From Ruegeria atlantica (GTDB lineage Bacteria; Pseudomonadota; Alphaproteobacteria; Rhodobacterales; Rhodobacteraceae): a stretch of DNA of 51,335 nt. Position numbers and translations under genes: made by a program. The stretch covers positions 1 through 51,335 of the forward strand of contig WQBJ01000025.1 of assembly GCA_013032095.1 (NCBI GenBank), given 5' to 3'. Position 1 is the first letter of the stretch; every line of letters begins with the position of its first letter. The notes below the pieces were generated by a model. That model did not search any database. It worked only from the letters and a program-made list of their open reading frames with translations, and was not told the origin of the DNA. Below are positions 11,567 to 19,808 of this stretch, piece after piece.

Positions 11567-11628
11567 GAAAAACAAAAAGCCGCTGCACGCTCTGACCGGG
11601 AGGAGGAGGCCAGAGAGTGAGCGGCTTT
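11567..11628 (-). terminator. Leader terminator (attenuator) upstream of nrtA
   Basis: On the minus strand AAAGCCGCT (11620-11628) pairs with AGCGGCTTT (11576-11584). The stem is extended inwards by CAC/GTG and CTCTGGCC/GGTCAGAG with one mismatch and one bulge, closing on a pyrimidine-rich loop. TTTTTGTTTTT follows at once. This is a strong intrinsic terminator about 45 bp before the nrtA start. Its 5' arm uses bases of the second small hairpin (11618-11633), so the two folds exclude each other, as in ANTAR-controlled attenuators. Confidence 0.88.
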
Positions 11629-11653
11629 GCTCAGTCGGTCCCAAACTTTGGGA
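11618..11653 (-). promoter_or_regulatory. Candidate NasT (ANTAR) RNA-binding site, two hairpins
   Basis: Two adjacent small hairpins lie in the nrtA leader. P1 (11639-11653) is TCCC/GGGA closing AAAGTTT. P2 (11618-11633) is TGAGC/GCTCA closing the hexaloop AAAGCC. ANTAR proteins are known to bind paired hairpins with hexanucleotide loops carrying A at position 1 and G at position 4. P2 fits exactly. P1 has A1 and G4 but a seven-base loop, or five if the A-T pair closes. P2 overlaps the terminator's 5' arm. Together with nasT just upstream, this is probably the nitrate-responsive antitermination site. Confidence 0.78.
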
Positions 11654-11668
11654 TTATTTCTATCGACA

Positions 11669-11682
11669 CACGCCATTGCGTG
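11669..11682. promoter_or_regulatory. Inverted repeat CACGC-N4-GCGTG in the nrtA upstream region
   Basis: A perfect 5-bp-arm inverted repeat sits upstream of P1. It could be a regulator (NtrC-like) operator or a further leader hairpin. It does not match the NtrC consensus closely and no promoter could be placed with confidence. Confidence 0.3.
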
Positions 11683-11797
11683 CCGTTGAAGTCAGATTCG
11701 AAGAAGTTTGGTCAGCGTTCAAGCGTTTTTGCTGCGATGCGGCATGATTTTCTGCAATTGCGCTGTATGCAGCAGGGTGGTGCCTAATTTTTAGGCG

Positions 11798-12970
11798 TCA
11801 ATTATCCTGGGGGTCAAAAATGCGTCCATCCAGAAATGCATCCCGTTTCAGCGACATCTGCCCATTATGTGAGGCAACCGGGGTGGTTTCCCGAATCGCG
11901 CCTTCGAGTTTTTCCGACGCGCCGGGTAGGTCGGCACCCAACCCGGCCATCTGGTCGCGATAGATATCACTGCGGAATACGCTGCCTGCCTGCGCCAGCG
12001 CCATGTGCGGGTCCAGATTATACCGCTCAGCCAGCCGATGGGCGATCCATTTGGCCTGGCTGCGCCAAGGAAAGTTCGCGGCGCCGTCATGGAATTCGAG
12101 GAATCCCGGCACCTGACGCTGTTCAGCCTGACCTGAGATGGTAAACCGACCCGACAGAGCGCGGTCGATCAGTTCCGAAGGCAGGTCCAGATAGGTTTTG
12201 CGCGCCAAAATCTCGGCGGCAGCAGTTTGACTGCCGGGTTGGCCCAGCCAGCGCCCGGCGCGCCAGACTGCCCGCATTAGCTTGCCCAGCAGGTGCGGCT
12301 CGGTGTCGGCCCATTCAGTACGCACGGCCAGAACCTTTTCCGGCGCAAAGGCCCAGATCGCCTGACCGGGCAGCAACAGCGCTCCGGCCCCGGATTCCAC
12401 AGCGACCGATCCCCAAGGCTCGCCCACGCAGAACGCATCCACATCGCCCTCGGCCAGCGCCTGCGCCATCAGCGGGGGTGGGATCGTGCGGACTTCAATG
12501 CCGATGCGTGAAAGCTCAGTGGCCTCAAGCCAGCATTGGAGCAGTTCCATATGCAGCGAGAACGGGAAAGGGACGCCGAACACCAATGGCCGCTCGGCAA
12601 CAGCAGCCAGCGCTTTGGCAGCCAGAAACGGATCGCGGAAGTCGAACTCGTAGCCGGTCTCCCGCAGGCGGGTTTCCAGCGCATGACTGATGCCGATCAC
12701 GTCGCCATTCACCGATAGTACGGAAACGGCAGACAAGGGTTGTGTGACACCGCCCAGTCCTAAAGCCATCGCCACCGGCACCGGAGCCAACAGGTGCGCG
12801 GCGTCCACGCGACCAAATGCCAGCATATCCCGCACAGATGACCAGGACGGAGCAGCAATCAGGTCCAGTTCGACACCTTCGGCGCGGGCGAGGCCCATCT
12901 CATGCGCCACGATCAAAGGGGCGGCATCGACCAAAGGCACATAGGCGACGGGCAGGGTGACCGCATTCAT
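11798..12970 (-). CDS. nasS: Nitrate/nitrite sensor protein NasS
   Basis: A 390-residue NrtA-like protein without a signal peptide (it begins MNAVTLPVAYVPLVDAAPL), so it is cytoplasmic. In the known NasS-NasT systems NasS binds nitrate or nitrite and, without ligand, holds NasT inactive. The position fits: it follows nasT with a 4-bp overlap and precedes the nitrate transport and reduction genes. The sequence ESGAGALLLPGQAIW and the shared fold features with NrtA support a solute-binding-protein origin. A short inverted repeat (GCCTAA/TTAGGC, 11782-11796) lies just after the stop, without a T-run. Confidence 0.92.
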   Translation of the reverse strand: MNAVTLPVAYVPLVDAAPLIVAHEMGLARAEGVELDLIAAPSWSSVRDMLAFGRVDAAHLLAPVPVAMALGLGGVTQPLSAVSVLSVNGDVIGISHALETRLRETGYEFDFRDPFLAAKALAAVAERPLVFGVPFPFSLHMELLQCWLEATELSRIGIEVRTIPPPLMAQALAEGDVDAFCVGEPWGSVAVESGAGALLLPGQAIWAFAPEKVLAVRTEWADTEPHLLGKLMRAVWRAGRWLGQPGSQTAAAEILARKTYLDLPSELIDRALSGRFTISGQAEQRQVPGFLEFHDGAANFPWRSQAKWIAHRLAERYNLDPHMALAQAGSVFRSDIYRDQMAGLGADLPGASEKLEGAIRETTPVASHNGQMSLKRDAFLDGRIFDPQDN

Positions 12971-13551
12971 GACAGTAACCCCGACGCGGTGACCAACGCC
13001 TCGGCGACATCGGCGACTCGGCGGCCCTGATCCATGGCGGCTTTGCGCAGCAGGGCATAGGCCTCTTCTTCCTCGACACCGCGCGCCTTCATCAGTAAGC
13101 CCTTGGCGCGGTCGATCACCTTGCGTTCTTCGAGTGCCCGCTTAGTTTCGGCCAATTCGCGGCGCATCTGGCGGGCGATCTGGAACCGGGCAATGGCGGC
13201 ATCCAGGACCGGTTTCAGCCGGTCGGGCTGCATGCCATCGACCACATAGGCCGACAAGCCCGCCTCGATGGCGGTCGAGGCTAAATCTCCGGCCGCGCCC
13301 GAGACGAACATCGCGACCGGGCGCTCCAACGGACCCGAGGCCAGCGTCAATTCCTCCAGCATGTCGCGGGTCGGGTTATCGATATCGATCAGCACCACGT
13401 CCGGCACCAGCGCGGCGATCTTGCGGGCGAGGCTTGAGGCATTGCCGATCACATGGACATCGTAGGACCCCGACGCTTTTAAAGCGTCCACGATGGCGAT
13501 AGCGCGCTCTCGGTCTTCTTCAACTACGACAATGGTCAGGGTGTCAGGCAT
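12967..13551 (-). CDS. nasT: Nitrate-responsive antiterminator NasT (ANTAR)
   Basis: A 194-residue two-domain regulator. The N-terminal receiver-like domain (VVVEEDRERA; DVVLIDIDNP as the phospho-acceptor region) is followed by a helical linker and a C-terminal ANTAR domain from about residue 130 (ERKVIDRAKGLLM, then EEEAYALLRKAAMDQGRRV). ANTAR domains bind RNA and prevent terminator formation. The partner NasS is encoded next, overlapping as ATGA. The target is probably the paired hairpins at 11618-11653. As the first gene of the operon it would be transcribed before the leader. Confidence 0.93.
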   Translation of the reverse strand: MPDTLTIVVVEEDRERAIAIVDALKASGSYDVHVIGNASSLARKIAALVPDVVLIDIDNPTRDMLEELTLASGPLERPVAMFVSGAAGDLASTAIEAGLSAYVVDGMQPDRLKPVLDAAIARFQIARQMRRELAETKRALEERKVIDRAKGLLMKARGVEEEEAYALLRKAAMDQGRRVADVAEALVTASGLLS

Positions 13552-13751
13552 GGCACCTTTTCACCGCCTCATATCCCAAGCTCAAGTGATTGGGCCCTAA
13601 TCTATCCGGGGTTCGAAGGGTGGTGCTTAAAAAATAGTCAAACGCGATGTGGAAGGCGTCAGGATTCCGTGAATCTTTCGCCTATCGGAAACTTGTGACC
13701 GCAAATGGTGCGGCTTGAGATGTCGTTTTTCGGAATCAAAGCGTCTTTTCT

Positions 13752-13770
13752 GCTTGCTGATGCTGCAAGC
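13752..13770 (+). other. Hairpin upstream of the serC leader
   Basis: GCTTGC/GCAAGC arms with a 7-nt loop lie between the nasT start and serC. It may be the 5' part of the serC leader or a separate element near the promoter; the sequence does not decide. Confidence 0.45.
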
Positions 13771-13782
13771 GCACCATAGCTC

Positions 13783-13837
13783 TGTCCGTGGGACACCCCT
13801 CCCCAACGAGGGGCGTGTATCTGGAAGGGTAATACAC
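13783..13837 (+). promoter_or_regulatory. serC leader RNA candidate, RBS in the terminal hairpin
   Basis: Three consecutive hairpins run up to the serC start codon: TGTCC/GGACA with a GTG loop (13783-13795), CCCCT/AGGGG (13796-13813), and GTGTAT/ATACAC (13815-13837) with an 11-nt loop containing GGAAGGG, the likely Shine-Dalgarno sequence. The ATG follows the last stem directly. A serC leader motif has been described upstream of serC-serA operons in alphaproteobacteria, with the final stem covering the ribosome-binding site (recalled, not searched). Gene context and structure agree. The ligand or mechanism is not evident. Confidence 0.75.
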
Positions 13838-14992
13838 ATGACTATCGAACAACCGGCGACGCGGCCGGCGAATCCGCGTTTTTCCTCGGGCCCCTGCGCC
13901 AAACCCCCCACATTTGATCTGAGCAAACTGGCCGATGCTGCGCTGGGCCGGTCGCACCGCGCCGCCGTTGGCAAGGACAAGCTGAAAGCGGCCATCGAAG
14001 GCACGCGGGAAGTGCTGGGCATTCCTGCGGACTACAAGATTGGCATCGTTCCCGCCTCGGATACCGGCGCGGTCGAAATAGCGTTGTGGTCGCTGCTGGG
14101 TGAGCGCAAGGTGGAGATGCTGGCCTGGGAAAGCTTTGGTTCCGGCTGGGTCACCGACGTGGTTAAGCAGTTGAAGATCGATGCCGAGGTGAAAACGGCG
14201 GATTACGGGCAGATCGTGGATCTGGCTTCGGTCGATTTCGCCAATGACGTGGTGTTTACGTGGAACGGAACCACCTCGGGTGTGCGAGTTCCCAATGGCG
14301 ATTGGATCGCGGACGACCGTCAGGGCCTGACGATTTGTGATGCGACCTCGGCGGCCTTTGCAATGGATCTGCCTTGGGACAAGCTGGATGTGACCACCTT
14401 CAGCTGGCAGAAAGTGCTGGGTGGTGAGGCGGCGCACGGGATGCTAATCTTGTCACCCCGCGCGGTCGAACGGCTGGAAAGCTACACCCCCGCATGGCCG
14501 CTGCCGAAGATTTTCCGTCTGACCAAGGGCGGCAAGCTGATCGAGGGCATCTTCACTGGCGCAACGATCAACACACCGTCGATGCTGGCGGTCGAGGACT
14601 ACCTTTTCGCGCTGGACTGGGCGCGCTCGGTCGGTGGCTTGCAAGGGCTGATCGCCCGCGCAGACGCTAATGCTGGCGCGGTGCATGCGTTCTGTGATCA
14701 GAATGATTGGATCGCCAATCTGGCTGAAGACGCGGCAACGCAGTCGAACACGTCTGTTTGCCTGAAATTTACTGACGCACGCATTCAGGACGGCGCAGTA
14801 TTCGCCAAGGCCGTGGCCAAGCGGCTGGAGGCCGAGAATATCGCGCTGGATATCGGCGCCTATCGCGATGCGCCTGCGGGCCTGCGCATCTGGTGCGGCG
14901 GCACGGTCGAGACCTCAGATATCGAGGCGATGCTGCCCTGGCTGGCATGGGCCTTTGAGGCCGAGATCGCGGCGCAAACAGAAGCCGCCTGA
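13838..14992 (+). CDS. serC: Phosphoserine aminotransferase
   Basis: A 384-residue class V PLP aminotransferase converting 3-phosphohydroxypyruvate and glutamate to phosphoserine. The start is ATG at 13838, right after the leader hairpin carrying the RBS, and gives [20 protein letters not shown]. The longer in-frame extension upstream would run through the leader hairpins. The PLP lysine is Lys192 in [23 protein letters not shown] and [11 protein letters not shown] are typical of the SerC subgroup found in alphaproteobacteria. It forms an operon with serA, 58 bp downstream. Confidence 0.95.
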   Translation: MTIEQPATRPANPRFSSGPCAKPPTFDLSKLADAALGRSHRAAVGKDKLKAAIEGTREVLGIPADYKIGIVPASDTGAVEIALWSLLGERKVEMLAWESFGSGWVTDVVKQLKIDAEVKTADYGQIVDLASVDFANDVVFTWNGTTSGVRVPNGDWIADDRQGLTICDATSAAFAMDLPWDKLDVTTFSWQKVLGGEAAHGMLILSPRAVERLESYTPAWPLPKIFRLTKGGKLIEGIFTGATINTPSMLAVEDYLFALDWARSVGGLQGLIARADANAGAVHAFCDQNDWIANLAEDAATQSNTSVCLKFTDARIQDGAVFAKAVAKRLEAENIALDIGAYRDAPAGLRIWCGGTVETSDIEAMLPWLAWAFEAEIAAQTEAA

Positions 14993-15001
14993 GTATTTCC
15001 A

Positions 15002-15021
15002 CCGGGCCGCAACCGGCCCGG
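15002..15021 (+). other. Intercistronic hairpin serC-serA
   Basis: Perfect 8-bp stem CCGGGCCG/CGGCCCGG with a CAAC loop, 8 bp after the serC stop and 29 bp before serA. There is no T-run, so it is more likely a processing or stability element than a terminator. Confidence 0.6.
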
Positions 15022-15050
15022 AGATTCCATACAATTCAAGGACCAGAGAT

Positions 15051-16646
15051 ATGGCTCCCAAAGTACTCGTATCTGACAAACTCAGCGAAACCGCAGTGCA
15101 GATCTTCCGTGACCGTGGCATCGACGTGGATTTCATGCCCGATCTGGGCAAGGACAAAGACAAGCTGGCCGAAGTGATCGGTCAATATGATGGCCTCGCC
15201 ATCCGCTCGGCTACCAAGGTCACGCCGACCCTGCTGGAAAAGGCCGACAACCTGAAAGTCATCGGCCGCGCCGGCATCGGTACCGACAATGTCGATAAAG
15301 AGGCGGCTTCAAAGAAGGGCGTGATCGTGATGAACACGCCCTTTGGCAACATGATCACCACCGCCGAGCACGCGATTGCGATGATGTTCGCCGTGGCGCG
15401 GCAAATCCCCGAGGCCAGCACCTCGACCCATGCGGGCAAGTGGGAAAAGTCCAAGTTCATGGGGATCGAGCTGACCAACAAGACCCTCGGTGTCATTGGC
15501 GCTGGGAACATTGGTGGTATCGTCTGCGAACGTGCGCTGGGCCTGAAGATGAAGGTTGTTGCCTACGATCCCTATCTGGGTGAAGAGAAAGCCGCCAAGA
15601 TGGGCGTCGAAAAGGTCGAGCTGGACGAGTTGCTGGCCCGCGCCGATTTCATCACCCTGCACGTGCCGCTGACCGATCAGACCCGCAATATCCTGAGCCG
15701 CGAGAACCTCGCCAAAACCAAGCCGGGCGTGCGCATCATCAACTGCGCCCGTGGTGGTCTGGTCGACGAAGGGGCACTGGCCGAGATGCTGACCTCTGGT
15801 CACGTCGCGGGGGCCGCTTTTGACGTGTTCAGCGAGGAGCCCGCCAAAGAAAACGCGCTGTTCAACATGCCCAACGTGGTCTGCACGCCGCATTTGGGCG
15901 CGGCCACGACTGAGGCGCAGGAAAACGTGGCGCTGCAGGTGGCCGAGCAGATCTCGAACTATCTGTTGACCGGTGCTGTCGAGAATGCGCTGAATATGCC
16001 TAGCGTCACCGCCGAAGAGGCCAAGGTCATGGGGCCGTGGATCAAACTGGCCAGCCATCTGGGCAGCTTCATTGGTCAGATGACGGATGAGCCGATCAAG
16101 GCGATCAACATCCTCTATGACGGTGTCGCGTCGGAAATGAACCTCGCCGCCCTGAACTGCTCGGTCGTTGCTGGGATCATGAAAAAATTCAATCCCGAGG
16201 TGAACATGGTCTCGGCCCCCGTAGTGGCCAAAGAACGTGGTATCCAGCTTTCGACCACCAATCAGGACAAGTCCGGTGCGTTTGAAGGCTATATCAAAGT
16301 GACCGTGGTGACCGAAAAGCGAGAACGCTCGATCGGGGGCACTGTGTTCAGTGACGGCAAGCCGCGCTTTATCCAGATCAAAGGGATCAACATCGACGCA
16401 GAGGTTGGGGCGCACATGCTCTACACCACCAACGAAGACGTGCCGGGCATCATCGGAACGCTGGGTCAAACCATGGGCGCGCACGACGTTAACATCGCCA
16501 ACTTCACCCTAGGTCGATCCGAAGCGGGTGGCGAGGCGATTGCACTGCTTTATGTCGACGAGCCGGTTCCGGCCGAGGCGCGTGCCAAACTGGCTGAAAC
16601 GGGCTTGTTCACTCAGATCAAGCCGCTGGAATTCGATGTCGCCTGA
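15051..16646 (+). CDS. serA: D-3-phosphoglycerate dehydrogenase
   Basis: A 531-residue enzyme catalysing the first committed step of serine synthesis, NAD-dependent oxidation of 3-phosphoglycerate. The start ATG at 15051 is preceded by AAGGA. The N-terminal catalytic/NAD domain contains the Rossmann motif GVIGAGNIGG, the catalytic Arg in INCARGGLVDE and the His in CTPHLGAAT. An intervening allosteric substrate-binding domain (about residues 320-450) and a C-terminal ACT domain (LYTTNEDVPGIIGTLGQT) follow. This is the long, type I form, in which ACT usually mediates serine control. A terminator follows 30 bp downstream. Confidence 0.97.
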   Translation: MAPKVLVSDKLSETAVQIFRDRGIDVDFMPDLGKDKDKLAEVIGQYDGLAIRSATKVTPTLLEKADNLKVIGRAGIGTDNVDKEAASKKGVIVMNTPFGNMITTAEHAIAMMFAVARQIPEASTSTHAGKWEKSKFMGIELTNKTLGVIGAGNIGGIVCERALGLKMKVVAYDPYLGEEKAAKMGVEKVELDELLARADFITLHVPLTDQTRNILSRENLAKTKPGVRIINCARGGLVDEGALAEMLTSGHVAGAAFDVFSEEPAKENALFNMPNVVCTPHLGAATTEAQENVALQVAEQISNYLLTGAVENALNMPSVTAEEAKVMGPWIKLASHLGSFIGQMTDEPIKAINILYDGVASEMNLAALNCSVVAGIMKKFNPEVNMVSAPVVAKERGIQLSTTNQDKSGAFEGYIKVTVVTEKRERSIGGTVFSDGKPRFIQIKGINIDAEVGAHMLYTTNEDVPGIIGTLGQTMGAHDVNIANFTLGRSEAGGEAIALLYVDEPVPAEARAKLAETGLFTQIKPLEFDVA

Positions 16647-16676
16647 AGCTTGGCGCTAAATCTGTGACCTATTCGA

Positions 16677-16713
16677 TGCCCGCACCGACAAAAGTGCGGG
16701 CATTGTCTTTTTT
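16677..16713 (+). terminator. Rho-independent terminator after serA
   Basis: A 9-bp perfect stem TGCCCGCAC/GTGCGGGCA (16677-16685 and 16694-16702), followed by a T-rich tail ending in six T's. Confidence 0.92.
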
Positions 16714-16766
16714 CAGAGGCTCGGCTGGGGCACAAGCAAGCCATTCTTATTGCTTGAGGGTGTTTG

Positions 16767-17504
16767 ATGACGAACCCAATCTATGCCGTCGGCGATGTCC
16801 ACGGGCAACTTGAAATGCTGGTGAACGCTTTGCGGCTGATTGAACAGGATGGTGGCCCAGATGCACGGGTTGTGTTTCTTGGGGACTATGTGGACCGGGG
16901 GCCGGACAGTCGCGGTGTTCTGGATCTGCTGATCGAAGGGCAACGCGACGGTCGAAACTGGGTCATGGTCAAGGGTAACCACGACCGTATGATGGCTCGG
17001 TTCGTGCAGGAGTGCGAGATTGCGGACAAAAGCCTGCCGATCACGCTGAACTGGCTGGATCCGCGGCTGGGCGGTCGGGAAACGCTGGCCTCCTATGGTG
17101 TCGCGGTCACGGACAATGACCGCATCTATCAGGTGCACGAGCGGGCCTGCGCGGCGGTTCCGCCTGCACATATCGACTTTATCAACGCGTTGCCGACGTA
17201 CCATCAGGAGGACAAGTTGTTATTCGTCCACGCAGGCATTCGCCCCGGCCTTTCGTTGGCGCAGCAATCAGAGGATGATCTGGTCTGGATACGGCACGAG
17301 TTTCTGCGGTATTCCAGCCAGTACCCTTGGCTGATCGTGCATGGACACACGCCGGTCGAGCGGGCGGAGCACTGCGGCAATCGGGTCAATCTGGATGCGG
17401 GTGCGGGTTACGGTCGCCCCTTGGCCACCGCCGTATTCGAGGACCGCAATTGTTGCTTGCTGACCGATGCCGGACGGGTGCCGCTGACCCCTAATCCACG
17501 GTGA
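16767..17504 (+). CDS. Calcineurin-like metallophosphoesterase (PPP family)
   Basis: A 245-residue protein with the complete PPP-phosphatase metal-binding signature: GDVHG (residues 9-13), GDYVDRG, GNHD, FVHAGIRP and HGHTPVE. Bacterial relatives act on phosphoproteins or on dinucleoside polyphosphates (ApaH/PrpE-like). The substrate cannot be told from the sequence. I chose ATG at 16767; a TTG codon directly before it is an unlikely alternative. The 3' end overlaps the convergent acyl-CoA synthetase gene by 14 bp. Confidence 0.88.
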   Translation: MTNPIYAVGDVHGQLEMLVNALRLIEQDGGPDARVVFLGDYVDRGPDSRGVLDLLIEGQRDGRNWVMVKGNHDRMMARFVQECEIADKSLPITLNWLDPRLGGRETLASYGVAVTDNDRIYQVHERACAAVPPAHIDFINALPTYHQEDKLLFVHAGIRPGLSLAQQSEDDLVWIRHEFLRYSSQYPWLIVHGHTPVERAEHCGNRVNLDAGAGYGRPLATAVFEDRNCCLLTDAGRVPLTPNPR

Positions 17505-19008
17505 ACAGATCTTTGTAGGTCTCACGCAAGGCGTTTTTCTGGACTTTGCCCATCGTGTTTCGAGGCAGTTCTTCCAAAACGATCAGCTTGCGCGGATGTT
17601 TGAACCGGGCAAGTGAACTTTGAACATTGGCCAGAATCGCTTCTAGATCCGGTGTCTGGCCCGGTTCGGCGACCAGAATACCCAGCACGGTTTCGCCGAA
17701 ATCCGGGTGAGGTACACCGATCACGGCGCTTTCCAAGACGCCGGGCTGATCATCCAGCATCAGTTCGACCTCTTTGGGGTAAATGTTGTAGCCGCCCGAT
17801 ATGATCAGGTCTTTGCCGCGCCCGACGATGTGAACATAGCCGTCCTCATCTACGCGCCCCAGATCGCCGGTGATGAAAAAACCGTCCTCGCGCAATTCAG
17901 CGGCGGTTTTCTCGGGCATTTGCCAGTAGCCGCTGAACACATTCGGGCCGCGGACCTCGATCATGCCGATTTCGCCTTGTGGCAGCAGCGCACCGGTTTC
18001 AGGATCGGTCACATTCACCTCGACCTCTGGCAGAGGGAAGCCGACGGTTCCCGCGCGGCGTTCGCCGTCATAAGGGTTCGAGGTGTTCATGTTGGTTTCG
18101 GTCATACCGTAGCGTTCGAGGATACGGTGTCCCGTGCGCTCCTGAAATCGTTCATGGGTTTCCGCCAGCAACGGGGCCGACCCCGAGATGAACACCCGCA
18201 TATGTCTCGCTAGATCATTGGTGAAACGCTCATCGCTCAGCAACCGAGTATAGAAGGTCGGCACTCCCATCATTGAGGTCGCTTGCGGCATAAGGCGCAG
18301 CATGTCCTCAAGATCGAATTTCGGCAGGAAGATCATCGAACCGCCCGAAGCCAGCACCACATTCGTCGCTACGAACAGCCCGTGGGTGTGAAAGATCGGC
18401 AGCGCGTGCAGCAGCACGTCATCGCGTGTGAACCGCCATTCCTTCACCAGCATCTCGGCGTTTGATAGCAGGTTGGCCTGGGTCAGCATCGCGCCCTTCG
18501 ATCGCCCCGTGGTGCCAGAGGTATAGAGGAAGGCGGCCAGATCATCCTCGGTTCGCTTCACCGGTTCAAACGCGGGCAACATCCCCATCGCCCGCCGCGT
18601 CAGACTGCCCGAGCCATCGGCGTTCAGCGTCTCTAACCGGGCGCTTTGGGCGGCGGCGATAGGGGCCAACCCTTCGGCTTTTGCATCGTCGCACACGACC
18701 AGCTTCGCGCCGCTGTTCTCAATGAAGTATTGCAGTTCGGCTGTGGTGTAGCCCGTGTTCAGTGGCAAAAAGATCAACCCGGTCTGCACGCAGGCGGCAT
18801 AGAGTGCCAGTGCCTCAGGAGACTTTTCGACCTGCACGGCTACCCGCTCGCCGGGTTCCAGTTCGAATCCGGTCAAGGCATTGGCAAATTGGGCGGCCAG
18901 ATCCAGAAAGGCGGCATGGGTCAGGGTCTGACCATCGGGCAAATGCAAGAAAGGTGTGTCCTTGCCCGCGTGAATGCCAAACAGTCGGTCATAAAGCGGG
19001 TTGCCCAT
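17491..19008 (-). CDS. matB: Malonyl-CoA synthetase-like acyl-CoA ligase
   Basis: A 505-residue ANL-superfamily adenylating enzyme. The ATP-binding P-loop-like motif is LYTSGTTGRSKGAML (about residue 165). YGMTETNM, the hinge region GRGKDLIISGGYNIYP and the C-terminal catalytic lysine segment RNTMGKVQKN are all present. The pattern ERYGMTETNMNTSNPYDGER and the overall length match MatB-type malonyl-CoA synthetases, which activate malonate with ATP and CoA. A methylmalonate or other short-chain acid specificity is possible. It stands alone, without malonate decarboxylase genes. Confidence 0.85.
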   Translation of the reverse strand: MGNPLYDRLFGIHAGKDTPFLHLPDGQTLTHAAFLDLAAQFANALTGFELEPGERVAVQVEKSPEALALYAACVQTGLIFLPLNTGYTTAELQYFIENSGAKLVVCDDAKAEGLAPIAAAQSARLETLNADGSGSLTRRAMGMLPAFEPVKRTEDDLAAFLYTSGTTGRSKGAMLTQANLLSNAEMLVKEWRFTRDDVLLHALPIFHTHGLFVATNVVLASGGSMIFLPKFDLEDMLRLMPQATSMMGVPTFYTRLLSDERFTNDLARHMRVFISGSAPLLAETHERFQERTGHRILERYGMTETNMNTSNPYDGERRAGTVGFPLPEVEVNVTDPETGALLPQGEIGMIEVRGPNVFSGYWQMPEKTAAELREDGFFITGDLGRVDEDGYVHIVGRGKDLIISGGYNIYPKEVELMLDDQPGVLESAVIGVPHPDFGETVLGILVAEPGQTPDLEAILANVQSSLARFKHPRKLIVLEELPRNTMGKVQKNALRETYKDLFTVD

Positions 19009-19090
19009 ATCGTCCTTCCCCTGCGCCTGCTCAATCGGGATTGAATCTGTATCGGATTGTGCAGGGGGTAAAGCAGAAAGGGGGAAGTTA

Positions 19091-19795
19091 TCAGAATTGC
19101 GTGGTCATGCGGTACCCGGCTGCGAAGAACATCTTGGCAAAGGTCACCGGTTGCCCCTGAAGCCAAGTGATCCGCTCTCCGGTAAAGACCGGTTCGCCTT
19201 CGGGTACGTCCAGAAACGCGGCGACCGTTGCGTCGGCGCGGCTGGCCAGAAAACTCAGTTCAACATTGGTGAAGGGCACGGTCTGGATCAGCCATTCATT
19301 CGGTCCGATGTCCGAAAAATCCGCCTGCCCTACCTGCGGTACCGAGGCGGTGACAATCCAACGATCTTCATATTGAAACGGAGTGTTGCCATTGAAATGC
19401 ATGCAACGCACATGCATTACGCGTTGCCCCGGCGCCAAGGCCAGACGGGCGCTCAGCCATTCAGGTGCAGTCTCGGATAAAGAAGATACCAGCGCATAGC
19501 GGTAAGTACCGCCCATCGCTTCGACTTCATCTCGGACCATGGGGATGGTGAAGCGGGCCTGCCGTTGCGGCGCGCTCAGCACGCGGGTTCCTGCCTTGCG
19601 GCGGCGCTCCAGATACCCCTCATCCGCCAACTCGCGCAGAGCCCGGTTCACGGTGGTACGGGTGCAGGAGAACTCAACGGCAAGCTCCTGTTCATTGGGC
19701 AGCAGCGAGTCAGGTTGCAATTCGCCTGACCGAATGCGCGCCAGAACGGTTTGCTTGATGTCTTTGTAACTGGTGGTGTCGCTGGATTGGGGCAT
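19091..19795 (-). CDS. hutC: Histidine utilisation repressor, GntR/HutC family
   Basis: A 234-residue GntR regulator. The N-terminal winged helix-turn-helix (about residues 12-75: NEQELAVEFSCTRTTVNRAL, then DEGYLERRRKAGTRV) is followed by a UTRA ligand domain. Members of the family next to hut genes repress the pathway and are released by urocanate. The start is ATG at 19795 (MPQSSDTTSYKDIK); an upstream in-frame extension overlaps hutF. It lies 13 bp after hutF in the same direction, so the pair is co-transcribed and autoregulated (inference). Confidence 0.9.
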   Translation of the reverse strand: MPQSSDTTSYKDIKQTVLARIRSGELQPDSLLPNEQELAVEFSCTRTTVNRALRELADEGYLERRRKAGTRVLSAPQRQARFTIPMVRDEVEAMGGTYRYALVSSLSETAPEWLSARLALAPGQRVMHVRCMHFNGNTPFQYEDRWIVTASVPQVGQADFSDIGPNEWLIQTVPFTNVELSFLASRADATVAAFLDVPEGEPVFTGERITWLQGQPVTFAKMFFAAGYRMTTQF

Positions 19796-19808
19796 GCTGC
19801 GCGTACCT

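Noticed and set aside
10111..11568. Long open frame on the plus strand opposite nrtA
   Set aside because: It mirrors the codon structure of nrtA, shows no recognisable domain and no RBS, and is a GC-rich antisense shadow. The same holds for the long frames opposite nrtCD (7343-8284), serA (15309-16484) and rnr (44278-45621).
11524..11676. N-terminal extension of nrtA upstream of 11523
   Set aside because: It would translate through the attenuator terminator and remove the signal peptide from the N-terminus.
11782..11796. GCCTAATTTTTAGGC as a terminator of nasTS
   Set aside because: Short 6-bp arms and no T-run after the stem on the minus strand; transcription must also continue into the nrtA leader if nasTS is part of the operon.
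11683..11797. Sigma-54 promoter upstream of nrtA
   Set aside because: GGCAC-type boxes are present, but the GG-to-GC spacing is 9 rather than 10 in both candidates; in Rhodobacter-type organisms NtrC can also act with sigma-70.
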